From: Paramarasmius palmivorus
Lineage: Eukaryota > Basidiomycota > Agaricomycetes > Agaricales > Marasmiaceae
Assembly: GCA_037176845.1 (NCBI GenBank)
Contig: JAYKXP010000068.1
Span: 124,001 to 188,000, forward strand
DNA length: 64,000 nt
Direction of reading: 5' to 3'
Made by a program: the position numbers and the translations under genes
The notes under the pieces: model-generated
The model's database searches: none
Seen by the model: the letters and a program-made list of their open reading frames with translations, nothing else
Told to the model about the DNA's origin: nothing
Shown here: piece after piece, positions 11,701 to 22,516 of the stretch
Position numbering within the stretch: position 1 is the first letter of the stretch
Layout: every line of letters starts with the position of its first letter

Positions 11701-12836
11701 ACGACGGCTACGTGAAGGCCAACTCAATGAGTCACTCAACACACTCCGTCACCACCTCATTGTCAAGCAGCGACTACTCCGATACAAGAAGAAGAATGCT
11801 AGGAAGCAAGGCGCAACCACTCGTTCCCGTAACTTGGTCGATCGTCAACAAGTCAAGGTCCAGTTAGCTGCAGCTACGTATCGTACAGCGTGGAGTGCGA
11901 TGTTTTCTCTCCTTGAAAAGGACAAATCGAAGATGAAGTGGCGTCAGCTCAAGGAAGATCATGTTCGATGTATGGACGAATTGGACCCTGCTGAGAAGGC
12001 GAAGAGGAAGGTTGCAAAGCCAAAGCGAGCTGAGGCACAACGTCGGGAAAATGCTGGCCAGGAACGACTTCCAGCAGGTGCTGGCGAAAGTGTTCGAGTA
12101 ATCTCCTGGATTTGGGAAGGGGCCAGTCATCAATCTGGTAATGCTCTGACTAGTGAAGCTCTATACGAAGGTATGATCTACTTATTGGTGTCAGCCCTCT
12201 ACTAATGCTGCTCTATTCTCAGGCCTTCGAGTAGAATATTGTAAGTCATATGCACGTGTTCGACGCTGGCGGGAAGAAGTACTTCTTCTACAGGAGGAGA
12301 TGCGTCGCTGTGTGAAGACATTGCAGTGGCAGGAGGACTGGTGGAAGGCTCGTGCAAACATGACCTCGCTCACTGGGTCTCACCGTGATGGATGCTCAGC
12401 CTATGCATACCAGCAAGCAGCAGTTAAGAACAAGATTACCAAACGGTTCATTGCAAGATGGGAGAAGGTCAAGATCAAGAATGCAAGAGACTTTGTACCT
12501 GCTATATCCTTACCCGACATCGTTCCTTTGTCAACTACGGCCTCCAAGAAACGAAAGCGTGACATACTCGACGACGACGACGAAGATGGCGCTGATGAAG
12601 ATGATAGTGATTATGAAACCCCCAGCGAGAACGAGAGCGAGGATGAGAGTGGAGATGAGAGTGGAGATGAGAGCGGAGATGAGAGCGGAGATGATGAGAG
12701 TCAGGGCGATGAAGAACTATTAGATGGAGAGATAGAGGATGCCTCTAGTGAGGAGGACATTGACGATGATCACGAGCTTAGTATGTTGTCACTTTCTGAT
12801 AAGCTGATTGTATTAGAGGAAGACTTAGGCTCTTAA
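8771..12836 (+). CDS. KDZ-family transposase (Kyakuja-Dileera-Zisupton), apparently complete
   Basis: DDE-type transposase of the KDZ superfamily, about 1,180 residues. The ATG at 8771 gives MSHRPPNPGKKKG; about ten short introns (48-59 bases) are removed, with every junction in frame. Residues 155-200 form the CxC2-like cysteine cluster associated with KDZ transposases (ACTFCPPRK, FRCMDC, LICQDCC, then HWNGQHFDRVSLRRLGL). The catalytic core shows FLSIDACFRLKRK (D404), STCTGLSALDHANTKY, GLCSRHEI, RYSNMDY, SYDIMCQW (D524) and GETDAEGIERVWSGI (E587/E590). The C-terminal third is helical, followed by basic then strongly acidic Asp/Glu/Ser repeats ending at 12836. Reading frames are open throughout, so the gene may be functional. 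The TET/JBP gene lies upstream and a palindrome array begins 42 bases downstream. Confidence 0.88.
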
Positions 12837-12877
12837 TGTATTATGTAGTCTTTCAAATGTAACACATCCTACGAGTT

Positions 12878-13080
12878 ACTTTATCAAAAGCATTTGCTAC
12901 TATCATAATAGGTGTGACCTTTGTAAAAGTACCTGTAGCACTTTTTCAAAAGCTTTGTTTCCGACTTTATTGTGACAACTTTTGCAAAAGTTGACTAGTT
13001 ATCAGCTACTTTTGCAAAGCTAGTTGTCCTGTAGCTTTGCAAAAGCCGATCTGATAACTGTCGGTCACTTTTGCAATAAT
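12878..13080. repeat. Array of seven CTTTTGCAAAAG-like palindromes
   Basis: Seven copies of a palindrome centred on TTTTGCAAAA occur at about 12878, 12917, 12940, 12977, 13008, 13033 and 13067, spaced roughly 22-40 bases apart. The copy at 12977-12992 is a perfect 16-base palindrome (AACTTTTGCAAAAGTT). The array follows the KDZ stop codon directly. I found no equivalent array upstream of the TET/JBP gene. Confidence 0.85.
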
Positions 13081-13085
13081 TTTAC

Positions 13086-13313
13086 AGCATCAGCTGCGGC
13101 AGCAACTCCACCGATGGAGACGATTCCATGGCAAGCAGTGATGGATTATCATCCGACAAGGAGGACTCTGACGATGAAGGAAGCAGCTCCGGAGGAGTGG
13201 AAGATGAAGAAGTGGATGACGACAAGAAATCCAACAATGGTTCCGCAGGTGAAGGTAACGGTGACGAGAATGGCGACTACTCGGATATGGACATATCAGA
13301 GGACGGTATTTAA
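13086..13313 (+). pseudogene. Acidic Ser/Asp/Glu-rich reading frame, possible exon remnant
   Basis: An open stretch encoding Ser/Asp/Glu/Gly-rich sequence (SDKEDSDDEGSSSGG and similar) ends at a stop at 13313. It starts just after a good acceptor-like tttacag, so it could be a last exon or a relic of one. Its composition resembles the acidic tail of the KDZ protein at 12550-12830. There is an internal ATG at 13128. I cannot tie it to any gene. Confidence 0.3.
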
Positions 13314-13819
13314 CAAGAACAGCTGTACTTTACTGCGGAAGAAACTCTTTTGAAGGCTGCTATTGTTGTCCCACCCACAGCATCCTGGTATGGTAAACGA
13401 AAACCCCACCTGTAAATCGATAACGATCAGCAACACGATCGAAAGCTCTTGACCGTAGTTAACTCGGTTCGGAAGGACTCGCGTTGAGCAAAACGAAAAT
13501 AAGATAATAATAATAAAAAGGTAAACGACGACAAGAGACAGCAGGATATGATCTAGCGTGGGCCCGGGAACGAAAGCGATAAGTGACTGAATCTGACTCA
13601 AAGAGTCTCGGACTTGGAAATAGAACTATCCTCGAGTGCTGAATACGTATTGGGGACCTGAAAGTAACGGAAAAAAACCCGATTGAACGACAAACGAGAT
13701 ACTGTTGGAATCTGTTTTGTGGATAATCGAATTAGACTCTACGCCTCAACATACGTCCTCGTACCTGATCAGCCCTCAGTACTCAGTGGTCGGCCTATGA
13801 CCCAATTGCGACTGAATGA
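13314..13819. other. Intergenic
   Basis: No coding sequence, RNA gene or clear repeat seen. This stretch separates the KDZ region from the compositionally skewed block. Confidence 0.4.
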
Positions 13820-14565
13820 TTGAACCTCCAAGGGAAATGGCAAGGGGCTGTGGTCACAACCGTGACAAGCCACCCATATTGTCACGACTATACAGTTATT
13901 CGGGATTTGCCGAAGACGGATACCAATTGCCAAGAATTCGAAGTTCAAGACGTCAAAATTCACGATTTCGTATTGAGACCGGTACTTTCGCAGCGACGCA
14001 TAGTTCTCCTCCTTCAAAAACGAAACTCCCCTCCCCGGATTCGGTTTACACCCGTACGTCGAACGCATTTCGATGACTGTGAAGATAGCTCGCGTACAAC
14101 AAGAAGGTTCAGAGACGTGTGTTCAGGCAGCAGAGCCGGCAAGGTGTGGTCTCTTTCATCAATCTAATGATAACCTACGTCTTGCGAGGAGGCACGTGGC
14201 TCATTAACGACTCATGTCTGCAGACCGCTCGAGAAAAATTCTTCTGGAAAACACTGGAGACCACAACGCACACAGGGCCGACATGGACAAAACGCAAATA
14301 CCTCTTCCGGTCTTTCGCGGTCGATAGCCCCTCAACGTCCTGGATTGAGGGTCGACCAATTCATCTGAGTCAAGAAGAGGTCGAACAACCGACAGATTAC
14401 TCCAAGGTCGTCAGACTCAAGTACAGGCACGTACCTTACCACCTTACACACGAGACTTTGCTACAACCCTACTTGCAGTGGAACCGGATGGCGGCCAAAT
14501 CAGTCTACGTCTCTCCGAACGAGGTTCTGACGCTCACCTCAACTTCCGCCCTCCGACTACGCTGA
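13820..14565 (+). pseudogene. Possible unrecognised gene or gene relic, frame not continuous
   Basis: Two plus-strand open stretches have coding-like composition. The first (about 13826-14146) includes GKWQGAVVTTVTSHPYCHDY and ends near a GTGTGG donor-like site. The second (about 14200-14565) includes WLINDSCLQTAREKFFW and HVPYHLTHETLLQPYLQW. I could not join them in frame with the splice signals present, and no start codon fits the first. Either the model is wrong or the gene is broken. Family not recognised. Confidence 0.25.
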
Positions 14566-15345
14566 AGCACAAAACACGGCTGTTGGTTGTCGGTATATGG
14601 TTATCTCTGGGTCCTCCCACATATGTAACGTATCTCCAAGAGGAACACAGTGAATGAACAAATCTGACGTGTAGGCGAATTCCAATCCTTGCCAAGCCCG
14701 CTTTGCCCTATGTGCTTGACTGAGAAGCCCACCAGCGGGAAACGAACAGTGCCAGATACACCCGTAAGCAAGGAGACTTTCGTTATAGGCTGTGTCCGCG
14801 AGCGCCATCTAAAACACGCAAGCCCAAAGCCGCCGGCGTGCGTGACAACAGTGTTACACACACATGTAGTTCCCATGTACCGTCCATAGTATCCACGCAA
14901 CACTCATCGACCGTTCTTGTTTGTGTGACCATATACAGCAATCGAGACGGTTCAAGAAGAACCCTTACTTTCAGGAAGTCATCGCGAACACACGGGTAGA
15001 CCTTTTCGACGACCGATTAACAACCACAGTCAACCAGCAATGTGAGGAGCTTGCCATCATACATTTCCATCCCGAAGCTACACCAAACCCACCGGAACTC
15101 CAATCCACCCGGAGCAAATACCACTCTTCCACACAAAATTAAAGCAGGACTTGAACAAAAGGCCTAAGCATCGACACGCCGTTCACAAAACTGCTAATAC
15201 ATTCAACCATCCCGTGATATACACCCCCAGTCCCAGTTCTCGATACGTCTACACGATCAAAGAACCCCAACACGGGAGAAACGAACTTCAGAGCCGAAAC
15301 CCCGCATACACCAAACCAGCGCCCGCTCAGCCACGTCAACTACAT
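14566..15345. other. Unresolved A/C-rich stretch with a small plus-strand open frame
   Basis: A plus-strand open segment at about 14939-15142 (core RFKKNPYFQEVIANTRVDLF) follows an acceptor-like atatacag. An upstream segment at about 14689-14889 has a CPMC pair. They could be exons of one gene, but no supported join was found. Composition is strongly A/C-rich on the plus strand: the printed line at 15061-15120 has 21 A, 24 C, 7 G and 8 T. Confidence 0.25.
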
Positions 15346-16109
15346 CTACTCCTTCGCAAGACCGGAAGGGTCACTGGCATAAAGAAGCTCGACCGACCCC
15401 ATACATCCCCCAGACAGCTCGTCGATGACTAAGAAGAGTTCACCGTCAAGCCACGATCCGTATAGTTCAAAAACAGAGCTCTCACCGGATGCCGCTCTTG
15501 CATAAAGCTCCCTGCCCGAGACTACTTCGACACCCAGAAGCTTAGCAAGATCGCCGCGAATCCAGACCAACGTACACTGGTCGTACAAAGTCTCCATGAG
15601 ATCCCCACGCTCCTCCTTCGCGCACAACGTCTGCCCTTCCAGTCGTATCATGTCGGCTGCCCACAAACGAGAGGTACTGATCCCAGACATGTCGAGCTCA
15701 GCGGCAGGCTCACCCCCGGGGCAGGGCGAAAGCGACATCGCATAACTCTGCATAGACGACTCGAACCACTTAGAGCCAAAGGAGGCATCTACAAGGCAGA
15801 CATTTTTTCGAAATGTGGTGGTCAACAAGGGAAGACCCGGAAGCAATCGCTGGCAAGAAATAGGAAAATCCTACAGCCAATCAGCACGATAACATTATCA
15901 GAAATACTGCAAAGTCGACGCACCGCATATTTCCGAAGCAGAAGAAGCTCAAGCTGACCTGCGCCGCTTTCCCCCTTGGAGCCTCGAAGAGACACAAGCG
16001 TTCCTTGCTCGCTACGAGGATATAGGTCCACTATCCTGTTGAATAGTTCCATGTGACAGGGAAGTAAAACCTCCAGAAGGACATCACGCTGAGCAGAAAA
16101 CTGAGTCAT
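15346..16109 (-). CDS. Two-exon protein of unknown function
   Basis: Family not recognised. The ATG at 16109 (MTQFSAQRDVLLEVLLP) opens exon 1, which ends at 15924 in a clean GTGCGT donor. A 74-base intron joins in phase 0 to exon 2 (15849-15346), giving about 229 residues. The N-terminus is a helical segment (EVLLPCHMELFNRIVDLYP). The C-terminal half includes TLVWIRGDLAKLLGVEV and an acidic finish. No signal peptide, membrane segment or known motif is visible. It lies in the A/C-skewed block, divergent from the nucleotidyltransferase-like copy A at 16797. Confidence 0.55.
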
Positions 16110-16796
16110 CGGGAGATTTCGACAGTAGCGCTAACTCACTGGACTTATATAGTCCCCTACGTCCCCACCCAGAAAATGCAACACTTCAACACCCGTTGAA
16201 ACCGCGGGATCACCACCGAAATACGATGTTATTCGCATCCTAGCCCTGCTAAGCTCCGCCGAGAATACCAAGCACCAGCATATGAGAGTTGGATATTAGC
16301 ACGAGCGCTGAGGAATGGAAAGCAACTGAAATTGACAGAGGAACCGCCTCGTGGATACGAGCCATTTCGGAAGCCAATTCGCGAGCAGAAAATCAACTCA
16401 CATGACGTCAAACTGATACCTCGAGGTCTTTTCCTGTCTTTTCCCTCGGGAAAAAAAAAAACGAATAAAAGAGGACTAGAAACAACAACCCAAAATCGAA
16501 CATGAAATTAAGAGGAATACACCCAAGGGGCACGTCTCGAATGCAAGGTGGAAAAACAAACACAGGCACCCAAATAAGCGCTTGTCGAAGAAAGGGAAAC
16601 AAGTTCACAGAAGTCAAACCCTAAAAACGTTCTTTGACAGCTACACGCGTGTCCGACCAGCGTCCGCTGGAACCGCAACACTAACCTCACCAACAAAGCA
16701 TCGTATACGAGGGAAAATGATGGCAATTGCAAGTATAACTGCAAGGCTACGCTTCGCTCAACACGTTTGTGTATTCACCAGCTTCTGAATCTGAAG
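16110..16796. other. Intergenic between divergent genes
   Basis: No gene seen. A-rich runs occur on the plus strand (for example at about 16450). It should contain promoters for both the minus-strand gene ending at 16109 and the plus-strand gene starting at 16797, but no clear TATA box was found. Confidence 0.35.
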
Positions 16797-18732
16797 ATGT
16801 GCTCCCTGAACGAAATGTAAGTGCTGAAACTTGCTCTGGGATGCAAAGAACTATCAGTGAACGTTTTTTCCATAGGCCATACCCAGTTATGGATCCGACT
16901 TTCAACCACTTGCCCATCCAAGACCTGCTGAAAATACGGGAAGTATCTCGATCCAACCTTTTCGACGTACAGCAATATTACAGATCAGCGTTTGGCCTCG
17001 ACAAGGTGTACGGGCCATTCTTTTCCAAAACTGAAGATCGAGACTCCTTCATCAAGGGATTAGACGCTTCTACTGCTCTGGTTTCAACCCCAACTCTCGT
17101 GTACATCCTCGCTCGCCAGCCAGTCGAACCCAACGAACTCCACGTGTTTGCCCCCGCAGAGCACGTCGGGTCCCTAGGCAAAGCTCTAATCAACTCCAGA
17201 TACAGCTTCATACCTCTACCAGCGAAGCCATCGAACGACAGGGTCATCCCTGAACAACCTCCCACATTCCCGGAAGCACTAGACACGGAACACTCTAAAT
17301 GCTTCCCGAACACCGGCAGCATGTCAGAAATATGCGACGACTCGACGATCTCAGGAACTTTTCGCTTTACAAAGGGAGAAAAAAACATTTACCTAGTGGG
17401 AACAAGAACCGAGCCCGTTGAGGTCATCCTGACCTTCCACTCAAGTATGTTTCCGTTTCGGTTCGCAGCCACTACGCTGAACATAACATCACAGCTCTAT
17501 TCATGAATATTGCAACCGCTCGCGAAATCATTTCCCTGTACCCCAAACTCAGCTTCGTACATAAAAGGGCATTGCTTCTACAAGACCTTTCTCCGACCAG
17601 TCAGGCCATCATCCGGGAATTTGAAATGTCGGGTTGGACCTGCTTCACCTCCATTTCCGCAGAACAAGCCCTCTATGTGCAGGACGAGCTATCCATGCAT
17701 ACCCGCTGGATGGGCGACCGACTTACTTGGATCATCACACCTTACCCGAGCGACACAAATCCTCCAACTTCGGCCACAATTCGTCGTTTGAAAGTAACGT
17801 CTTGGCACCTGAGTTGTCCGGACATAGACAGCACAGAGCTTTCATTCCAACGCCTGGAACACGGCACACTGTCAAGGACTTACGTGCTCACATGGGAAGC
17901 CGAGAGAGCCGTCTGGGCGCACCCATGCTTTTTCAATCCTAACTCGAGACGGATGTTCACGACTAGCGAAGCTGCAATAGCGGCCCTTGGCGAGCAAGGC
18001 GACCTCGACGAAGGCGAGGAGAGCGATTCCTCCTACACATCCGAAAGGTATTGCTCCAGCAGTACTGTACACCTCTAAGACACTGATCGCGCCGTACCCA
18101 GCTCGGTCACCACCACGGAATCGCTTCTGACAAGCATAGAAGCCGATATGAAGCAATACAAGTACACATCCACCAACCTCACGTGCTCGCACAGGTCAGT
18201 GGAGACCACGGGAAGGACGATATTGCTGACGAACTAACTATAGGCCTATCTATTCACCACGTGACATCGAGCCTGCGTTGCTGGAGTATCTCGAAGGCTA
18301 CTATCTGCTTGTCGATGCCAGCTACAAGAGGAATCATAACATCCGCAAGATCAGAAGCCAGATAGAAGGCCTGAAATCGACCTTCTTCGACAACACAGTC
18401 TACTTTCAGCACCCCACCGGTCATGCAATCTGCATCATCCTTCAGCACGTCGAGAACGGAAGACGACTCGGGTGGAGCAACCCTCTGAAGGTGCGGTGCC
18501 TTCCAGCACATTTCAACCTTTCGAGCCGCTAATTATGGAACAGTTCAAGCTGGATTTCACCCTATCGACCAGTACCAACACGATAGTCGTTACCTGCACC
18601 ATGAAGGTTCCTGCCACGCAATCGGAGAAGATCCGAAGCCAGATGGCAAGGCTGACGGACTGGTCTGAGGATCACCTAACCAGCGCGGGAGTGTTCCTGG
18701 CATACGAAGAAGAAGACGAGGGCAGGGTATAA
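16797..18732 (+). CDS. Nucleotidyltransferase-like/F-box-like family protein, copy A (motif lost)
   Basis: Member of an Agaricomycete family with an F-box-like N-terminus and a nucleotidyltransferase-like fold. Six exons join in frame to about 556 residues; exon 1 is only 20 bases (16797-16816), as in copies B and C. The start contains FNHLPIQDLLKIREVSRSN (F-box-like). The region that in B and C reads G-S...S-D-L-D is here ALVSTPTLVY...EPNELHVFA, so both the Gly-Ser and the two aspartates are gone. Conserved family parts remain: RTEPVEVILTFHS, TLFMNIATAREIISLYP, a C-S-H motif before SPRDIEP, and a C-terminal beta-rich domain. It is most likely a non-catalytic homologue. It is the only plus-strand copy; B and C lie 4-10 kb downstream in the other direction. 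Confidence 0.75.
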
Positions 18733-19871
18733 ATAGATATACAGTGTAGGTCGTTAGAAGTGAGATGTTTCATTGAGTACAAACCTCTGTGTCTTGCCAC
18801 AACAACATTCTCATTGAAACACTGGCTTCCAACCCTTACACACTTCATCACCGGATGCAGGCGTCAACGAAAGGTCGCCCAAGTCGAGATGGACATCCGA
18901 GACAGTAGTAGCGTTATGAAAGCTTCTGGGGGTTCAAAGGAAGGAATGAGTCCACAACATATCGCAAGGTGTTGATCAAAGCAGGTGTACTAGGCTCTAA
19001 TCACGATACATTGGGCTACTATCGATCAGCTAGTGCCAAGTCATTCTAGAGGCTCGAATTTCAGCGTGTTTACCTTCCCCCGTTGTTCATTCTCGTCGTG
19101 AATGATCCACAAATTTTTTATAGACAGTCTATTATCGTATGTAAAGGACTGCCAACTCAGATCGTTAGAACAACAGGGAGAACAGAGGTATTACTTTTCG
19201 GAATCTAGGAAATGACCGCTTCCTCCCACCAACAACACGCGTCTACACTTCTCGATTTTTATACGGGCTAGAAATTCACCTACGCCACAACAACTGCTAT
19301 ACATACTATGATAGTAGTATGATACACACCTGAAGCCTTCCGGGAAGTAAGAACTGAGCTATTAGAATCCAGAACGAGGTGGAAAAAATTAACGTGGCAC
19401 TTTGCACGTCCAGAAGCTCCGCCGGCAATCCCTGGGATACTTCAACACTCCCGTTGAAATTCAAGAAATGCATGGAATCGAGGCGTCGGTATACAGAGAT
19501 GTCATATGCAAAAAAACCGAGAGGAAGAGGAAGGAAATGAGAAAAATCTACGGTAACATCTTGATTTCCAGATGACTGATAGCATGTTCATCAAATTACC
19601 TGCATTCTCTCAGATAACACCCAGAAGTACAAGTAACGCATTCGGGGAATATCCACAGTCCGAATCATCGGGAAGACTGAAAAGCTCGATATTTACATTA
19701 CGACTAATACGGACATGACACGGCTATACACGGAAACGGCAGTAGAACGCAAACACAGAAGCTCATGACAACAAAGAAGTCGTTCGCGGCCGTGAAAACA
19801 GAACCAGAAGACCTACGACATCAGTGAGCACTGAAATCCGTCACGAGGCACGGGAACACCCACATACGCGT
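18733..19871. other. Intergenic, skewed composition
   Basis: No convincing gene. The plus strand is A-rich and T-poor in its right part; the printed line at 19741-19800 has 25 A, 14 C, 14 G and 7 T. A few short open frames have no family resemblance. Confidence 0.35.
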
Positions 19872-22118
19872 CTACTCCAGCGGAGGCGTGACCTTGTGCC
19901 ACGTCCAAATCACCAAACTCTGCTTCCTGCACAACACAACCACCAGATCCTTCAACTCGAACCCAGGAGGAGCAGGGGGGTAACAGCGCAACGCATCTTC
20001 CGGAAGCTCACACTTGGAGATTACCTTCAAGCAATCCAGGGTCGACTGGAAATCCAAGACAATACATTGCTCTGCTTTCAAAATGGCGCGTAAACCGCGC
20101 AACTCCTGCTGCCTGCGATCCATCAAGCTCGTCACGAAAAATCTGACAAATCCACGGTCGCAGTAGACCACCGAATGAATACCCGCTGCCAACGCCGAAA
20201 CATATCAGAGCCAACCGGTCGACACAAGAAGAGCTGCTTACCCTTTAGAGCCGACTGTGAACGACGACACGCTGCCCTGTGCTGGGCACGCCAGTCGTCC
20301 CGCTGGCACGAGACCGAGCAATAAGCGACTTGCATACACCCTTGACAGACCTTAAAAGGCATCCACTGCAAAAAAAAAAAAAAAAAAAGACAAATCCATA
20401 AACGACAAACGTACTCTAAACAACGACCTGCATTACCGTCTCCTCGGAGTCCACAGGGTCGCTACCTGCCTGCGCCCCAGCCTGTACGCCTTCACAAGAG
20501 GTAGGAGACACGCTGCCTTCCCCTCCAGCCGCGTCATCGGCCAACCCTTCGAGATCCAGAACACCGCCCAGTAGCGGCGATTTAGACCCCACTCGAGACG
20601 AACTGTCGCTCGCAACGTAAGGCTCATCTTCGCCAACTGGTTCTTCGGTTACAGCTTCATGCTCAGCGGGCGGTTCCGTATGAGGACACTACAGCCAAGT
20701 TAGAAAAAAGCCTATAACATAAAAACGGCCACGCACATCGCTATTCCCACAAGAAGTACGAGAAGCCCGCTTATAACGGGAGTCTCCGTATTCCACATAG
20801 ACGCCCCTCACTCGCGCAACACTTTCCGCCCATTCTGCCCAAGCTCCAGCAAGTACAGTGTCCACGGACCGGTTTTTGCGAATGATCGCAAAAGACAGTC
20901 TAAGGATTGCAGGAGTAAGCAGATGAGGAACGAGGGAAGTGAGCAGATTTCCGCATTCCCAGGCCAGTTTGGTCTCGTGAGCTATGACAGGCACAAAGGC
21001 GGCACGAACGCGCTCCGTCCTAAGAAAAAAGCCCAGTTCGACAATCGCACGCAATAGACCAGCACGCAACGACCCCAAGACCCAGCCTCCACTGCCGTCC
21101 CTGCGGGACACGCGAGTCAAAAACCTGATACAAAGGGAAAGCATCCTTCCAATCCCATCTGTATCGAGTGCAACTCGATAAGCAGGCCCGCGACTGGCAG
21201 TCTGACGCATTTCCTGTAACAGAACCCTCACGCAATCCGTCATGCAGCGAGTGGCACGCCGGAGTAACACCCGCGTGAAGGTCATCGAGTAAAGCTGTAC
21301 CACCGCAATTCCTACAGCATACAGATCCGCGAGGTTCTCCAGAACCGAGCCACGATATAAAATCCGAGTGAAGGAATGCATGGCTTTCTCCACAAAGTCG
21401 GTATTGCCATCGTCGCGGAGAACCAGGCCGAATAGGTGATCCGAACGCACCCCTTCAAAGCAGTCGAGCCTCCAAAATGGGTGAATCATTACCGACGACA
21501 CTGGATGCAAAGTGGACCCCTCAACTGACAGACAGCCAAACAATGACCGAAGACATAAACGGATGAAGGGTTCCGAACGGAGGACAAGGAGTGAGAGTGG
21601 CGAACAGGAATGGTGTTCGATCAATACGAAGACAAGGCCGAATATGGCGTGAAGGACCCGGTCGTACCACAAGCTGGTTCGCATGCCATCAGGACACGAA
21701 AGTCCTCCGCCCACAGAAGGACTCCACAGCTCCAGGACAACGAACCACTTCCACAACACTTCCCAAGTCCCTGCAACGGTACTTCCGGGAAACAGCAATT
21801 CTGTCGGCCGACTTCCATCCACAGCCGGGAAGAGATACAGCGAGTACACCTCCAAGGCCTCTAAAGCGGAGGCGCACCGTGACTGAACAGCAGAGTGGGT
21901 GTCTCGCGACGAAGGAGTGCTTTGGAGGAGTAGGCGATGGACATGACGAATCACATGGGGGTCAGACACCGCGGCCATTTCCAAAAGACGAGCGAGGGAC
22001 AACGAGGACATCCTAAGAAACATCAATCGAAAGCCTTGTAGAGGACGATTCGAACAAAAAAAAAAAAAGACACTCACAGGAAGTCAGAACAGCGAACGAC
22101 ACTTTTCACGGTGATCAT
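19872..22118 (-). CDS. Long MYND zinc-finger protein
   Basis: MYND domains bind proline-rich protein partners. The ATG at 22118 (MITVKSVVRCSDFL) opens a short exon; an intron with a T-rich tract joins to a long helical exon (about 22010-20740) typical of fungal proteins carrying a C-terminal MYND finger. The next exon starts CPHTEPPAEHE and is acidic and Gly-rich. After an intron with a 19-base T run comes the finger: CQGCMQVAYCSVSCQRDDW, then AQHRAAC, i.e. C-x2-C...YC-x3-C...H-x3-C. A last exon in phase adds GIHSVVYCDRGFVRFF and ends at 19872. The family is common and expanded in Agaricomycetes, usually without known function. It lies between copies A and B of the nucleotidyltransferase-like family and shares the same skewed composition. 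Confidence 0.75.
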
Positions 22119-22516
22119 CCCTCGATTCGAGGCGCCCCTGCTTTATAGGCTGCTCACCAACTAAATCGCCACAACCACATGAAACAAAGGTAGCCAGAAC
22201 AATCCCAGAGTCCCATAACCTCGACCACACCATGCTACAACCAAATAAGGCGTCAAAAAAGAGCGCAATAACGAAAGAACAGCGGCGTCACACCTAGAAT
22301 TATTCAATTGAAAGCACAGCCTCACACAGTCGGAGAATTACTTTACCTGACACCCCCACACTATCCCTTCCGCGAGCATACGAACGCAAAAAAGCGGCAC
22401 TGGAGTCGAAGAAGGTGAACGTTGAAGTCAAGGCAAAGGAAAGACACGTGGCCACCGGCAACCACGGAGATAACACTTCATATCAAGAAATTTACGTCAC
22501 AAAACGGAAAACACAG
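22119..22516. other. Intergenic
   Basis: No gene seen. A/C-rich on the plus strand. It lies between the upstream side of the MYND gene and the 3' end of copy B. Confidence 0.35.

Larger units (their letters stand above)
6719..13080 (+). mobile_element. Putative KDZ DNA transposon carrying a TET/JBP gene (ends not found)
   Basis: The span covers the TET/JBP gene, the KDZ transposase and the downstream palindrome array, which could be sub-terminal transposase binding sites. I could not find matching terminal inverted repeats or target-site duplications, so the true ends are unknown; the span is the minimum shared unit. The element assignment rests on the transposase and on the known TET/JBP-KDZ association. 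Confidence 0.5.

Noticed and set aside
12385..12723. Met/Arg-rich frame inside the KDZ C-terminus
   Set aside because: It is a shifted reading of the acidic Asp/Glu/Ser repeat; the acidic frame is continuous with the transposase.
6719..13080. Terminal inverted repeats of the KDZ element
   Set aside because: I looked for matching ends on both sides of the TET/JBP-KDZ unit and found none convincing; only the one-sided palindrome array is reported.
19824..20093. Plus-strand Arg/His-rich open frame
   Set aside because: Antisense to the last exons of the MYND gene.
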